Below, one piece after another: positions 26,420 to 35,307 of a stretch of 64,000 nt of DNA (its first letter is position 1; the number at the start of each line of letters is the position of its first letter). The notes under the pieces were generated by a model. It had not been told where the DNA came from, did not search any database, and saw nothing but the letters and a program-made list of their open reading frames with translations. The stretch lies in assembly GCF_014190805.1 (NCBI RefSeq), contig NZ_JACHVQ010000001.1, forward strand, positions 1,550,001-1,614,000, read 5' to 3'. The DNA is from Flexivirga oryzae. GTDB taxonomy: Bacteria; Actinomycetota; Actinomycetes; Actinomycetales; Dermatophilaceae. The translations under genes and the position numbers were made by a program.

Positions 26420-27187
26420 GTGGCAGGCATCGTCGAAGGCAAGCGACTGTTGATCACCGGCATCACGATGGAGTCGTCCATCGCGTTCCACGTGGCCAAG
26501 ATCGCCCAGGAGCAGGGTGCGGAGGTCATCCTGACGTCGTTCGGGCGGGTCATGCGGATCACCCAGACGATCAGCAAGCGGCTGCCGCAGACGCCGGAGC
26601 TCTTCGAGCTGGACGTCACGAGCGACGAGGACCTGGCCAGCCTGGCCGACCGGCTGAAGGCGGCCGGCGTCGACTCGCTGGACGGTGTGCTGCACTCGAT
26701 CGGCTTCGCACCGCCCGGGGCGTTCGACTTCATGGCCGGGACGTGGGAGGACGCGGCAACTGCCCTGCAAGCATCCGCGTACTCGCTGAAATCGCTTGCT
26801 GTTGCTGCGCTTCCGCTGATGACGGACGGGTCGTCGCTCGTGGGGTTGACCTTCGACGCGAAGTTCGCCTGGCCGGTGTACGACTGGATGGGTGTCGCCA
26901 AGGCGGCGTTCGAGTCGACCAACCGCTACCTGGCGCGTGACCTGGGTCCGAAGGGCATCCGCTCCAACCTGGTGTCGGCGGGCCCGATCCGCACCACCGC
27001 GGCCAAGTCGATCCCCGGCTTCGAGCAGTTCGAGAAGGTGTGGGGCGAGCGTGCGCCGCTCGGCTGGGACATCACCGACCCCGGGCCCGCGGCGCAGGCA
27101 TGCGTCGCGCTGCTGTCCGACTGGTTCCCGGCGACCACCGGTGAGATCGTGCACGTCGACGGCGGCGTGCACGCGATGGGGCAGTAG
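26420..27187 (+). CDS. fabI: enoyl-ACP reductase (InhA/FabI family)
   Basis: NADH-dependent reductase for the last step of fatty-acid elongation, 255 residues, close to mycobacterial InhA. LLITGITMESSIAFHVAK forms the atypical SDR nucleotide-binding start, with GLTFDAKFAWPVYDWMGVAK containing the catalytic Y154-X6-K161 pair and SAGPIRTTAAKSIPGF the substrate loop. The start is GTG at 26420 preceded by GAGGGAG. Co-transcribed with fabG. Confidence 0.94.
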   Translation: MAGIVEGKRLLITGITMESSIAFHVAKIAQEQGAEVILTSFGRVMRITQTISKRLPQTPELFELDVTSDEDLASLADRLKAAGVDSLDGVLHSIGFAPPGAFDFMAGTWEDAATALQASAYSLKSLAVAALPLMTDGSSLVGLTFDAKFAWPVYDWMGVAKAAFESTNRYLARDLGPKGIRSNLVSAGPIRTTAAKSIPGFEQFEKVWGERAPLGWDITDPGPAAQACVALLSDWFPATTGEIVHVDGGVHAMGQ

Positions 27188-27213
27188 TACCGCTCAGCGA
27201 GGCTCGACATCAC

Positions 27214-27219
27214 TAGCAT
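27214..27219 (+). promoter_or_regulatory. -10 box for leaderless Mur ligase/TPR gene
   Basis: TAGCAT ends seven bases before the ATG at 27227. It lies in the 39-bp gap after fabI, so the Mur/TPR gene can be expressed apart from the fab genes. Confidence 0.45.
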
Positions 27220-27226
27220 CTGACGA

Positions 27227-29419
27227 ATGAACGCGCGTCCCGTGGCCGAGGTGGCCGAAGTGCGGATCCTCTCGGGTCCGAACCTCTACTTCACCCGGCC
27301 GGCCGCGAAGATCACCGTGCGACTGCCGGGGTATGCCGTGGCCGATCCGGGCGAGCTGAGGCAGCTCGGTCGCTCGTTGGCCGTGCGGGCCAGCGACGCC
27401 GGCGCACCGGAAACCGAGGCACGCCAACGTTTCGTGCTGCGGCTGGCCGAACGAGTGGTGCGACTTCTCGTGCGTCAGGCGGGTTCGAGCCGGGTGGCGG
27501 TGCGGGTGCGCGCCGGGCAGCAACTCGACGAGATCGTCGTGGCCTTCGCGCTGAACAACCGTGGCCGGGGTGAGATGGTCGGCAAGCTGCTCGGCGGGGT
27601 GCTGACCGACATACTCACCGCCGACGACCCGGTCGGCACGATCGGTGCCGCTGCCGCGCAGGTGAAGGCCGGTCCGCTGGGTGACCGGGTGCAGCCGCTG
27701 CGGCCGAAGGTGCCCGTGGTTGCGATCACCGGCACCAACGGCAAGACCACGACGACGCGTCTGGTCGCGCATCTCGGGATGACAGCCGGCCTGCGCACCG
27801 GATGGAGTTCGACCGACGGTGTCCTGGTCCAGGGTGAACTGATCGAGCGCGGCGACTACTCCGGGCCGGGCGGCGCGCGCACCGTGCTGGAGGCACCCGG
27901 GGTGCAGTTCGGCGTGCTGGAGACCGCTCGCGGCGGCATGCTGCTGCGTGGCCTCGGGACCGCGACCAACGACGTGAGCGTCGTGACCAACGTCAGCGCG
28001 GATCACTTGGGGATGAACGGGATCGAGACGATCGATCAGCTCGCCGAGGTGAAGGCGATCATCACCAAGGTGACCAGGCCGAAGGGCTGGGTCGTGCTGA
28101 ACGGGGACGACCCTCGGGTGTGGGCGATGCGGACAGCTGCGAGCGGCCAGCCGTGGTGCTTCAGCCTGGACGCCGAGTCACCGGCGCTGCGCGAGTCGCT
28201 GGAGACCCGCGGACGCGGCGTCACCGTGATCGACGGTGACATCACCGTGCTGGAGCCAGGACGCTCACCGGACCGACTGGTGAGCCTGCTGGACGTCCCG
28301 GTGACCCTGTCCGGGCTGTCCCAGCACAACATCGCCAACGCGCTGGCGGCCACCGCGGCCGGTCTGGGTGCCGGATTGAGCCGTGACGCGGTGATCGAGG
28401 GTCTGCGAACGTTCGCGCCGGACCATCGGCACAACCCCGGCCGGATGAACATCTACACGGTCGTGCTGCCGCAGGGCGGCACGGCGACCGTCGTGCTGGA
28501 CATGGCGCACAACGAGGCCGGGCTCGATGCACTGCTGCAGGTCGGGCGCGGGCTGGTCCGGCCGGGATCGCAGCTGCAGCTCGGACTCGGGACCGGCGGT
28601 GACCGCACCGACGAGATCCTGATCGCGATGGGGGAGATGGCCGGGCTGCGTGCCGACCGGGTGCAGGTGGTGCACAAGGAGCACTATCTGCGTGGGCGCA
28701 CCATGCAGGAGCTGGAAAGCTTTCTGCGGCAAGGGCTCTCAAGTGTCGGTGTGGTGCCGACGGCGTCGTGGCCCGACGAACTGACCGGCTTGACGGGCTT
28801 GCTGAGCGCGGCGCACGACGGCGACGTGCTGGCACTGATGACCCACTCGGACCGTGCGAAGTTGCACAGCTGGCTGGTGGAGAACAGCGGCACCGCCGAC
28901 GACGCGGCGGAGATCCGGCGGAAGGTGATCGCAGCCCGCGGCGAACACGAGGCGGAGAGGGAGATCGCCGCCCTGTGGGAGATGGACGACGACGCGGCAC
29001 GCATCGACGCCGCTCGTGCACTGCAGCAACGCTTTCCGCGTGACGGGCGGGTGCTCTACGAGCTAGCCGGCGCGCACGACTCGGCGGGCCTGGAAGATGA
29101 GGCGCTCCAGTGGTACGAGCGGGCGCTTGCGCGGCGGATCGACGAACCGTACCGGCACCGCGCTCTCATCCAGCAGGCCTCGACCCTCCGGCACCTGGGT
29201 CGGTTCGACGAGTCGTTGGCGATCCTGGACCGGCTCGCGGAAGAGTACCCGGGCAACACGGCGGTGGTGCTCTTCCGCGCCCTCACGCTGCACGACCTCG
29301 GTCGCGACACCGAGGCATTGCGTGCAACCGCAGCGCAATTGGTTGCCTCCAGCGCTGAACCCGACGTGCAGCGTTATCTCAACTCGCTGACGCGCTTCAC
29401 CGACGCGATCGGCAACTAG
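27227..29419 (+). CDS. cyanophycin-synthetase-like Mur ligase with C-terminal TPR repeats
   Basis: A 730-residue protein with three parts. Residues 1-140 resemble the N-domain of CphA (LSGPNLYFTRPAAKITVRL parallels YRGPNVWDYGPAVHLLVDL of the CphA here). Residues about 155-590 are a Mur ligase domain with ATP loop ITGTNGKTTTTR near 170, LETARGGMLLRGLG, VTNVSADHLGMNGIET and the C-terminal LDMAHNEAGLDALL. Residues about 600-715 are tetratricopeptide repeats (LYELAGAHDSAGLEDEALQW, then ASTLRHLGRFDESLAILDRL). The ATP-grasp (G) domain of true CphA is missing. It probably forms an amide bond on an amino-acid or peptide substrate, perhaps linked to cyanophycin; the substrate is not known. Leaderless ATG after TAGCAT. 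Confidence 0.8.
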   Translation: MNARPVAEVAEVRILSGPNLYFTRPAAKITVRLPGYAVADPGELRQLGRSLAVRASDAGAPETEARQRFVLRLAERVVRLLVRQAGSSRVAVRVRAGQQLDEIVVAFALNNRGRGEMVGKLLGGVLTDILTADDPVGTIGAAAAQVKAGPLGDRVQPLRPKVPVVAITGTNGKTTTTRLVAHLGMTAGLRTGWSSTDGVLVQGELIERGDYSGPGGARTVLEAPGVQFGVLETARGGMLLRGLGTATNDVSVVTNVSADHLGMNGIETIDQLAEVKAIITKVTRPKGWVVLNGDDPRVWAMRTAASGQPWCFSLDAESPALRESLETRGRGVTVIDGDITVLEPGRSPDRLVSLLDVPVTLSGLSQHNIANALAATAAGLGAGLSRDAVIEGLRTFAPDHRHNPGRMNIYTVVLPQGGTATVVLDMAHNEAGLDALLQVGRGLVRPGSQLQLGLGTGGDRTDEILIAMGEMAGLRADRVQVVHKEHYLRGRTMQELESFLRQGLSSVGVVPTASWPDELTGLTGLLSAAHDGDVLALMTHSDRAKLHSWLVENSGTADDAAEIRRKVIAARGEHEAEREIAALWEMDDDAARIDAARALQQRFPRDGRVLYELAGAHDSAGLEDEALQWYERALARRIDEPYRHRALIQQASTLRHLGRFDESLAILDRLAEEYPGNTAVVLFRALTLHDLGRDTEALRATAAQLVASSAEPDVQRYLNSLTRFTDAIGN

Positions 29420-29472
29420 TCACCTCGGCCGAAGCTGCCGACCGGCGCGTCGAGCGTCACCCCTCCGCGAGC

Positions 29473-29565
29473 TGGTCGAGTAGCGGAGGAGCGCAGTGGG
29501 GGAGCGTATCGAGACCACCGCGAGCGACCCTTCGATACGCCCTCCGCAGGCTCCGGGCTACTCAG
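29473..29565. repeat. inverted pair of CGAGTAG...TATCGA intergenic repeats
   Basis: One copy (29473-29519) runs TGGTCGAGTAGCGGAGGAGC to CGTATCGAGACC; a second (29530-29565) is inverted, CTTCGATACGCC to GGGCTACTCAGG. Together they can fold into a long imperfect hairpin between the convergent Mur/TPR and nucleotidyltransferase genes. The family recurs at 30271, 37786, 42775, 42844 and 44877 and resembles REP-like palindromes common in high-GC Actinobacteria. Confidence 0.75.
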
Positions 29566-29598
29566 GGATCGCCGCTCCCTACTCAGGGTCGTGAGCAG

Positions 29599-30249
29599 TC
29601 AGTCCTGCTGGGGCGCGCTCAGCCAGGGGTGCCCCGGAAGCGTGCGCTGAAGCATCTGGTGCAGCCAGCGCCGTTGCGACGCATCGAGCAAGGGCCAGGC
29701 GACGTCGAAGTCCTGCTGGTCCTTCGCGCGCAGGCCACGGGCCTTGTAGAGCAACTGGATCTCCGGCCGCAGGTAGCGCACCCCGTCCTTGTCCCACAGC
29801 GCTTCGGACATCGGCATGGTGATCTCCGGATCGCGTTTGTAGACCCAGGTCTTCGCGTCACCGGGGGCGAGGAGCACGTCATACTCCCATGGCCGGTTCC
29901 AGCCGGGTCGCAGCCAGAGCTGCTCCGATCCCGCGTGCGCGACCTCGTCGAAGGACGCCGGGTCATCTGCGAAAACCGGCTTGAGCGCACCGGATCCGGC
30001 CGCCCACACGTCATACCGAGCACGCACGAACCGGCGGAACTCCTCGACCTCGGTGCGCAGCACCGAGAGGTCGCAGTCCTCGTGCGGACGCGTCACGCCG
30101 GTGAACGCCTCGATGGCCCACCCGCCCGCGATGAACCAGGTGCCCGAGTAGTCCGCCAGCATCTCCGCGACATCCGCGGGAGTACGTGGTCGCCACGGTC
30201 CGTACGTCGCGGAGAACTCGGCTTCGCTGGGCTGCCACACCTCGGTCAT
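29599..30249 (-). CDS. nucleotidyltransferase-fold protein (aminoglycoside 2''-adenylyltransferase-like)
   Basis: A 216-residue protein with a nucleotidyltransferase-like core: GTWFIAGGWAIEAFTGVTRP near 35-55 followed by HEDCDLSVLRTEVEEFRR with an acidic metal-binding D-X-D-like segment, and a downstream LYKARGLRAKDQQDFD resembling antibiotic adenylyltransferases. A resistance role cannot be deduced; a minimal nucleotidyltransferase of unknown target is equally likely. ATG at 30249 follows TACTGT by six bases. It lies between cphA and the convergent Mur/TPR gene. Confidence 0.65.
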   Translation of the reverse strand: MTEVWQPSEAEFSATYGPWRPRTPADVAEMLADYSGTWFIAGGWAIEAFTGVTRPHEDCDLSVLRTEVEEFRRFVRARYDVWAAGSGALKPVFADDPASFDEVAHAGSEQLWLRPGWNRPWEYDVLLAPGDAKTWVYKRDPEITMPMSEALWDKDGVRYLRPEIQLLYKARGLRAKDQQDFDVAWPLLDASQRRWLHQMLQRTLPGHPWLSAPQQD

Positions 30250-30255
30250 CCCGGA

Positions 30256-30261
30256 ACAGTA
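30256..30261 (-). promoter_or_regulatory. -10 box for leaderless nucleotidyltransferase gene
   Basis: TACTGT on the minus strand, six bases before the ATG at 30249, in the short gap after cphA. Confidence 0.45.
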
Positions 30262-30270
30262 GCGGGCGGG

Positions 30271-30302
30271 ACCTCGATACGCTCCTTCGTCGCTACTCGG
30301 CC
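30271..30302. repeat. CGAGTAG...TATCGA repeat at the cphA 3' end
   Basis: Plus strand reads ACCTCGATACG through GCTACTCGG. On the minus strand its GCCGAGTAG provides the last Glu codon and the TAG stop of cphA, so the repeat overlaps the end of the gene. Confidence 0.7.
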
Positions 30303-33121
30303 GCCGCAGCGCGCCACTCGTTGTCGTCGGCCGCCGACGCCTCGTTGGCTGCGGTCGCCAGTTGCTGCGGGTCCAGGTCCGGGTCTCCGGGCTGCTCGTC
30401 GTCGGTCCGCGCACCCGCATTCGCCTGGTGCGTAAAGCGTTCCAGCTCGGCGAGCACCGCTGCGTGCTGGTCCACGCACAGCATCACCAGGTCGCCCGGA
30501 TTGGCCAGGTGCACCGCATGCCGGGTCGCTTCGAGCTCGTGGAGCACGGTGAACACCTGCCGACACCGGGCACCGTCGGCCATCGCCTCGCGGACGCCTT
30601 CCTCGACGAGCGCCGCGGCGACGCCGGGCTCCCGCCGTCGCAGGTTGTCGTCCTCACGCAGGATGAGCACGTCGAAGTACTTCGCTGCGGCGCGGCCGAG
30701 TTCACGGATGTCGTCGTCGCGGCGGTCTCCGGCGGCACCCACCATCCCGATGCGCGAGATCCGGTGGTCGGCCGCTCCCTGCCGCTGCCGGACATAACCC
30801 TCGACGAACTCGCCGAGCCGGTGCATGCCCGGCGGGTTGTGGCAGTAGTCGACGAAGACCTCGGCGTGGTTGACCTCGACGCGGTTGAGTCGTCCGGGGG
30901 ACAGGTAGTAGGTCGTCGTGAACGTCCGCAGGCCCTGCCGTATGTCGTGCAGCGGCGCACCTGCAGCGAACGCGGCACCCGCCGCGGCGAGCGCGTTGGC
31001 GACATTCATCCGGGCCGTGCCACCGAAGGTCGACGGCAACAGGTGCGTCCATGCCAGCGGCATGGCACGACGGCCCTGTTTCAGCACGATCATCTCGCCC
31101 CGGTCGGAGGGCTCCAGCACGACGGCCCGCGCACCCCGGCGGCACTTCTCGTCGATGAAGTCCCGGACCCGGCTCCCGGGCGGCTCCATCGAGAACCAGA
31201 CGACGGTGCCCGAGCACCGGCGGCGCATCGCCCGCACCAGCGGGTCGTCGGCGTTGAGCACGGCATACCCGTCACGCGGAACCGCTTCCACGATCACGGC
31301 TTTCACCCGCGCCAGCTGCTCGAGCGTGTCGATGCCGTGCATTCCGAGGTGATCGGGCGCGATGTTGGTGACGACCGCGATGTCGTTGCGGTCGTACCCC
31401 AGACCTTCGCGGAGTATGCCGCCGCGCGCGACCTCGAGCACCGCGAAGTCGACCCGCGGATTCTGCAGCACCATGCGCGCTGAGCGCGGGCCGGACGCGT
31501 CCGCCTTGATCAGCAGACGCTCGTCCACCAGGATGCCGTCGGTCGACGTCATACCGACCTTGCGGCCGAGGCTCTTCATGATGTGCGCCAGCATGCGCGA
31601 CGTCGTCGTCTTGCCGTTGGTGCCCGTCACCGCCACGATCGGCACCCGGGACGGCGCACCGGCGGGGAAGAGCAGGTCGACGACGGGTTTGGCGATGAAC
31701 TGCGGCTCGCCGACCGTCGGGTGCGTGTGCATCCGGAAACCGGGAGCGGCGTTGACCTCGCAGATCGCACCGCCGGTCTCGCGCACCGGTGCCGTGATGT
31801 CCGGGCAGATGAAGTCGATCCCGGCGATGTCCAGACCGATGAGTTGCGCTGCCTCTTCGGCGATCTCGACGTTGTCCGGGTGCGCGTCGAAGGTCCGGTC
31901 GATTGAGATGCCCCCGGTCGACATGTTCCCGGTGAGGGCGAGTTTGACCATCTCGTCCTTCGGCGGCACCGCGTCCATCTCGTAGCCCTGCTCGCGGACG
32001 AGTTCGACGGCGGCGTCGTCGACCGCGATCCGGGTCAGCACCTTCTCGTGCCCGACGCCGCGTCGTGGATCGGCGTTGGTGATGTCGACGAGTTCGGCGA
32101 TCGTGTGCGTGCCGTCGCCGATCACGTGCGCCGGGACACGCTCGGCGATGGCCGCCATCCGCCCGCCGATGATGAGGCAGCGGTAGTCCTTGCCGGTGAT
32201 GAACGACTCCACCTGCACGATGCCGCGGCGGCTCTGCTCGGCGGCCAGCGGGAACGCCCGGCGCACCTCGTCCTCGGTCTGCAGGTTGAGGATCACCCCA
32301 CGGCCGTGGTTGCCGTCCAACGGTTTGACCACGACCGGGAATCCGATCCGGCCGGCGGCGGTGGCGGCGCCGTCGGCGGTGCGCACGGTGACCGCTTTCG
32401 GCACCGGCAGACCCGCCGAGCCGAGCAGCGTCGCCGTGAGGTTCTTGTCACCGGCGATGTCGACGGCGAGGGCCGGCGTCCGGGAGGTCATGGTGGCGCG
32501 GATCCGCTGGGCATGGACCCCCTGACCGAGTTGCACCAGCGAATGCTGGTTGAGCCGCGTCCACGGGATGTCCCTGCTGACCGCCTCGTCGATGATCGCA
32601 GCGGTCGACGGGCCGAAGGCGGTGCGCCCGGCGAGCCGGAGGAACTGGTCGAGCTCGGTGGTGAAGTCGAAATCGTCTGTGGGGACTACCAGTTCGTTGA
32701 CGAGTCGGACCGCAAGCTCACCAGCAGCGACGCCGACGCGTTCGTCGTAGAACCCGAAGATGACGTTGTAGACCCCGGGCCGGCTCTTGTCGCCACGCGT
32801 CTTGCCGCGCCGCAGGTCGTGACCGGCCTCCTGCTGCAGTTGCAGCGCGACGTGCTCGGCGACGTGCCCCAGCCAGGTGCCCTCCCGCAGCCGCTCCACG
32901 AAGCCCCCGCGATGACCGCGGGAGCAGGTGTGCTCCGACAGACCGGGCAACCGCTCGAGCAGGGCATCGGTGAAGCCGGGCAGCTTGTCGGTCGGGAACT
33001 CCTCCAACTCGCCGAGGTCGACGAGCAGGTGGACCGCAGGACCGTAGTCCCAGACGTTCGGACCGCGGTAGACCCGCGACCGCAGCACCTTCAACTGACC
33101 GCTCGTCGGTGAGTTCTCCAT
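30293..33121 (-). CDS. cphA: cyanophycin synthetase
   Basis: ATP-dependent synthesis of the storage polymer multi-L-arginyl-poly-L-aspartate, in the cytoplasm. The 942-residue protein has the full CphA1 layout: N-domain (VYRGPNVWDYGPAVHLLVDL, 1-160), ATP-grasp G-domain (GDKNLTATLLGSAGLPVPKA near 220, VVVKPLDGNHGRGV near 265, ICEVNAAPGF near 465) and Mur-ligase M-domain (VTGTNGKTTTSRM near 500, LEVARGGILREGLG, VTNIAPDHLGMHGIDT, FVDYCHNPPGMHRLGEF). A roughly 45-residue acidic, alanine-rich tail ends in a stop codon lying within an intergenic repeat. ATG at 33121 has a GAGAGGAG site. It follows cphB by 46 bp. Confidence 0.95.
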   Translation of the reverse strand: MENSPTSGQLKVLRSRVYRGPNVWDYGPAVHLLVDLGELEEFPTDKLPGFTDALLERLPGLSEHTCSRGHRGGFVERLREGTWLGHVAEHVALQLQQEAGHDLRRGKTRGDKSRPGVYNVIFGFYDERVGVAAGELAVRLVNELVVPTDDFDFTTELDQFLRLAGRTAFGPSTAAIIDEAVSRDIPWTRLNQHSLVQLGQGVHAQRIRATMTSRTPALAVDIAGDKNLTATLLGSAGLPVPKAVTVRTADGAATAAGRIGFPVVVKPLDGNHGRGVILNLQTEDEVRRAFPLAAEQSRRGIVQVESFITGKDYRCLIIGGRMAAIAERVPAHVIGDGTHTIAELVDITNADPRRGVGHEKVLTRIAVDDAAVELVREQGYEMDAVPPKDEMVKLALTGNMSTGGISIDRTFDAHPDNVEIAEEAAQLIGLDIAGIDFICPDITAPVRETGGAICEVNAAPGFRMHTHPTVGEPQFIAKPVVDLLFPAGAPSRVPIVAVTGTNGKTTTSRMLAHIMKSLGRKVGMTSTDGILVDERLLIKADASGPRSARMVLQNPRVDFAVLEVARGGILREGLGYDRNDIAVVTNIAPDHLGMHGIDTLEQLARVKAVIVEAVPRDGYAVLNADDPLVRAMRRRCSGTVVWFSMEPPGSRVRDFIDEKCRRGARAVVLEPSDRGEMIVLKQGRRAMPLAWTHLLPSTFGGTARMNVANALAAAGAAFAAGAPLHDIRQGLRTFTTTYYLSPGRLNRVEVNHAEVFVDYCHNPPGMHRLGEFVEGYVRQRQGAADHRISRIGMVGAAGDRRDDDIRELGRAAAKYFDVLILREDDNLRRREPGVAAALVEEGVREAMADGARCRQVFTVLHELEATRHAVHLANPGDLVMLCVDQHAAVLAELERFTHQANAGARTDDEQPGDPDLDPQQLATAANEASAADDNEWRAAAAE

Positions 33122-33167
33122 CGACCTGCTCCTCTCGTGCTGTCGTCCGTATGGCGGGACAGGCGTC

Positions 33168-34052
33168 TCAGCGGCGCAGTGCCGCCGCGGCGGTGGCCGT
33201 GTCGTGCCGGTCCCTGCTGGTCGAGACCGCGATGTCGGCATACTTCTCGTCGAACCCGGTGAGGGTCGCGGTCTCCAGATCGAAGGTCGCGCCGAACGGG
33301 AGGGTGTGCACGATCGCACCGGTCACGAGCAGCGGCGCGTCACGTTCGGCCTCGTGCGCGTCGGTGACCGCCGTGCGGGCATCGACCACGAAGACGGCGC
33401 CGGAGCCGACCACGGTCAGTTCGGTACCGCCGGTGATCTCCGCCGCGGTGTCCTCGTCGATCCCCATACCGAGCAGGCTGGGCGATGAGGCCACCAGGGA
33501 CAGCAGGCGGCCGTATCGGGCCCGCTGGTCGAAGTGCTGGTCGACGATGACGCCGGGGAGCAGGCCGAGGCCGGCGGTGAGCTGGCTGGACCGCTGCCGC
33601 GGTGTCACTCCCTCGTCGCCCATCGAGATCATGAAGCGACTCATGATCGATGCCCCCGCGGAGGTTCCCGCGATGACGGCCCCGCGCTCGTGGGCCCGCA
33701 GGATCGCGGCACCGAGAGGCGTGCCCACGATCAGCTGGCTGAGCCGGAGCTGGTTGCCACCGGACAGGAAGATGCCCGTGGCGCCGTCGATGAGCGCCTG
33801 GAGCTCGTCGTCGCTGCTGTGGGCGCGGTCGGGTGGGTTGACCGCGTCGATCTGGGGTGCGCCGAGACGCGAGAACACGGTCGAGTAGACCTCGACGACC
33901 TCCTCCGGCACCGAGGATGCGGTCGGAATGATGACGATCCGTGACTTGCGGCCACCGGCCAGGTTCACGAACCGGCGCAGGATCGTCACCCGGCCGACCT
34001 TGTCCTCCGCGCCGCCGATGATCAGCAGGGACCGGCGAGCAGGATCAGACAT
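33168..34052 (-). CDS. cphB: cyanophycinase
   Basis: Serine peptidase of family S51 that cleaves cyanophycin to beta-Asp-Arg dipeptides, 294 residues. Visible: LLIIGGAEDKVG at the N-terminus, FLSGGNQLRLSQL near 95 and the nucleophile elbow IAGTSAGASIMSRFM near 125-140, plus GVIVDQHFDQRARYGRL with the catalytic-region His. ATG at 34052 overlaps the serB end by eight bases and is preceded by TAGACT at six bases, so it can be translated from a leaderless message inside serB or from the longer operon transcript. Confidence 0.94.
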   Translation of the reverse strand: MSDPARRSLLIIGGAEDKVGRVTILRRFVNLAGGRKSRIVIIPTASSVPEEVVEVYSTVFSRLGAPQIDAVNPPDRAHSSDDELQALIDGATGIFLSGGNQLRLSQLIVGTPLGAAILRAHERGAVIAGTSAGASIMSRFMISMGDEGVTPRQRSSQLTAGLGLLPGVIVDQHFDQRARYGRLLSLVASSPSLLGMGIDEDTAAEITGGTELTVVGSGAVFVVDARTAVTDAHEAERDAPLLVTGAIVHTLPFGATFDLETATLTGFDEKYADIAVSTSRDRHDTATAAAALRR

Positions 34053-35307
34053 GGGGCGAGTCTAGGGAAGCAGCGCGGATCGCGTCGGATGTCTCACCGT
34101 CGCCGGTCACCCGGTCGGCCTCCTCGACGTCCTCCCGAGAGATGCCGAGCATGAAGAGCACGGCATCCAGGTAGGGAACGTTGACGCTCGCGTCGGCCTG
34201 CTCGCGCACGACGGGTTTGGCGTTGAACGCCACCCCCAGGCCGGCGATGGCCAGCATGTCGAGGTCGTTGGCGCCGTCGCCGACCGCGACCGTCCGCGAC
34301 AGCGGAAGACCCTCCTCGGCGGCGAATCTGCGGAGAGCACGAGCCTTTTCGGCCCGGTCGACGATCGTGCCTTCGACCCGGCCGGTCAGCTTGCCGTCGC
34401 TGACCTCGAGCCGGTTGGCGTGCGCGTGGTCGATGCCGAGCTCGGCGGCCAGCGGGCCGACGATCTCCAGGAAGCCGCCGGAGACGACCGCGACCGAGAA
34501 GCCGAGCCGGCGCACGGTCCGGACCAGGGTGCGGGCGCCCGGCGTGAGCCGCACGGCGCCTCGTACCTCCTCGAAGACCGACTCGTCGAGGCCCGCGAGG
34601 CACCGGACCCGCTCGTGCAGGCTCTCCGCGAAATCCAGCTCGCCGCGCATCGCCCGCTCGGTCACCGCAGCGACCTCCTGCTCCCGGCCGGCGTGTGCCG
34701 CGAGCAACTCGATCACCTCGTCCCGGATCAGGGTGCTGTCGACATCCATCACGAGCAGCCGCCGGCCGCGGCGCGCTAGACCGCCGGGTGTGACGGCGAT
34801 GTCCACCCCGTGGTCCGCCGCGATCAGCGCGAGGTGACGCCGCAGGGTCGGCACGTCCGCTCCGGACAGGTCCAGCTCGATCGTCGTCACCGGATCGCGG
34901 GACAACCGCCGGATGCGGTCGATGTTGGCGTGCTGCTCGCCGATCGCGGCGGTCACTGCGGCGAGTCCGCCGGAGCGCAGCGGGGCGCCCAGAACCACCA
35001 CGGAGGCACGGCCGGTGCGCCGTGCCGGGTTGTCGCCGTGACCGGGCTCGATCGTGGCAGTGAGCCCGTGCCGCCCGGCCACGCCCGCGATCGCGTCCGA
35101 CAGGTCCTCGGCGTCGCCGGCCGGCTGCAGCAGGGCCGTGAGCAGCAGTCGCCCACGCACCACGGCCTGCTCGAGGTCGAGCACCACCGACTCGGCTGCC
35201 GCGGCCGCGGCCAGTAGGTCGGCGGACACCCCTGGCCGGTCTTGCCCGACCAGGGTCACGAGCAGGGTGGTGTATGACGAATTCTGTTGTGGATCCGGCT
35301 GGTTCAC
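34045..35307 (-). CDS. serB: phosphoserine phosphatase with N-terminal ACT region
   Basis: HAD-family enzyme for the last step of serine synthesis, 420 residues. The N-terminal half (LLVTLVGQDRPGVSADLLAA onward) is an ACT-type regulatory region; the catalytic half begins VMDVDSTLIRDEVIELLA (nucleophile Asp in DxD) near 200, with VVSGGFLEIVGPLA and VAVGDGANDLDMLAIAGLG as later HAD motifs. GTG at 35307 overlaps the glgC stop (GTGA); the longer frame to 35676 only shadows glgC. Located between glgC and cphB. Confidence 0.92.
   Translation of the reverse strand: MNQPDPQQNSSYTTLLVTLVGQDRPGVSADLLAAAAAAESVVLDLEQAVVRGRLLLTALLQPAGDAEDLSDAIAGVAGRHGLTATIEPGHGDNPARRTGRASVVVLGAPLRSGGLAAVTAAIGEQHANIDRIRRLSRDPVTTIELDLSGADVPTLRRHLALIAADHGVDIAVTPGGLARRGRRLLVMDVDSTLIRDEVIELLAAHAGREQEVAAVTERAMRGELDFAESLHERVRCLAGLDESVFEEVRGAVRLTPGARTLVRTVRRLGFSVAVVSGGFLEIVGPLAAELGIDHAHANRLEVSDGKLTGRVEGTIVDRAEKARALRRFAAEEGLPLSRTVAVGDGANDLDMLAIAGLGVAFNAKPVVREQADASVNVPYLDAVLFMLGISREDVEEADRVTGDGETSDAIRAASLDSPHV
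34059..34064 (-). promoter_or_regulatory. -10 box for cphB inside serB
   Basis: TAGACT on the minus strand, six bases before the cphB ATG, located in the final codons of serB. It may give separate leaderless expression of cphB-cphA. Confidence 0.45.

Noticed and set aside
29599..30249. Calling the nucleotidyltransferase an aminoglycoside resistance gene
   Set aside because: Only the general fold is visible; core residues alone do not establish antibiotic adenylylation.
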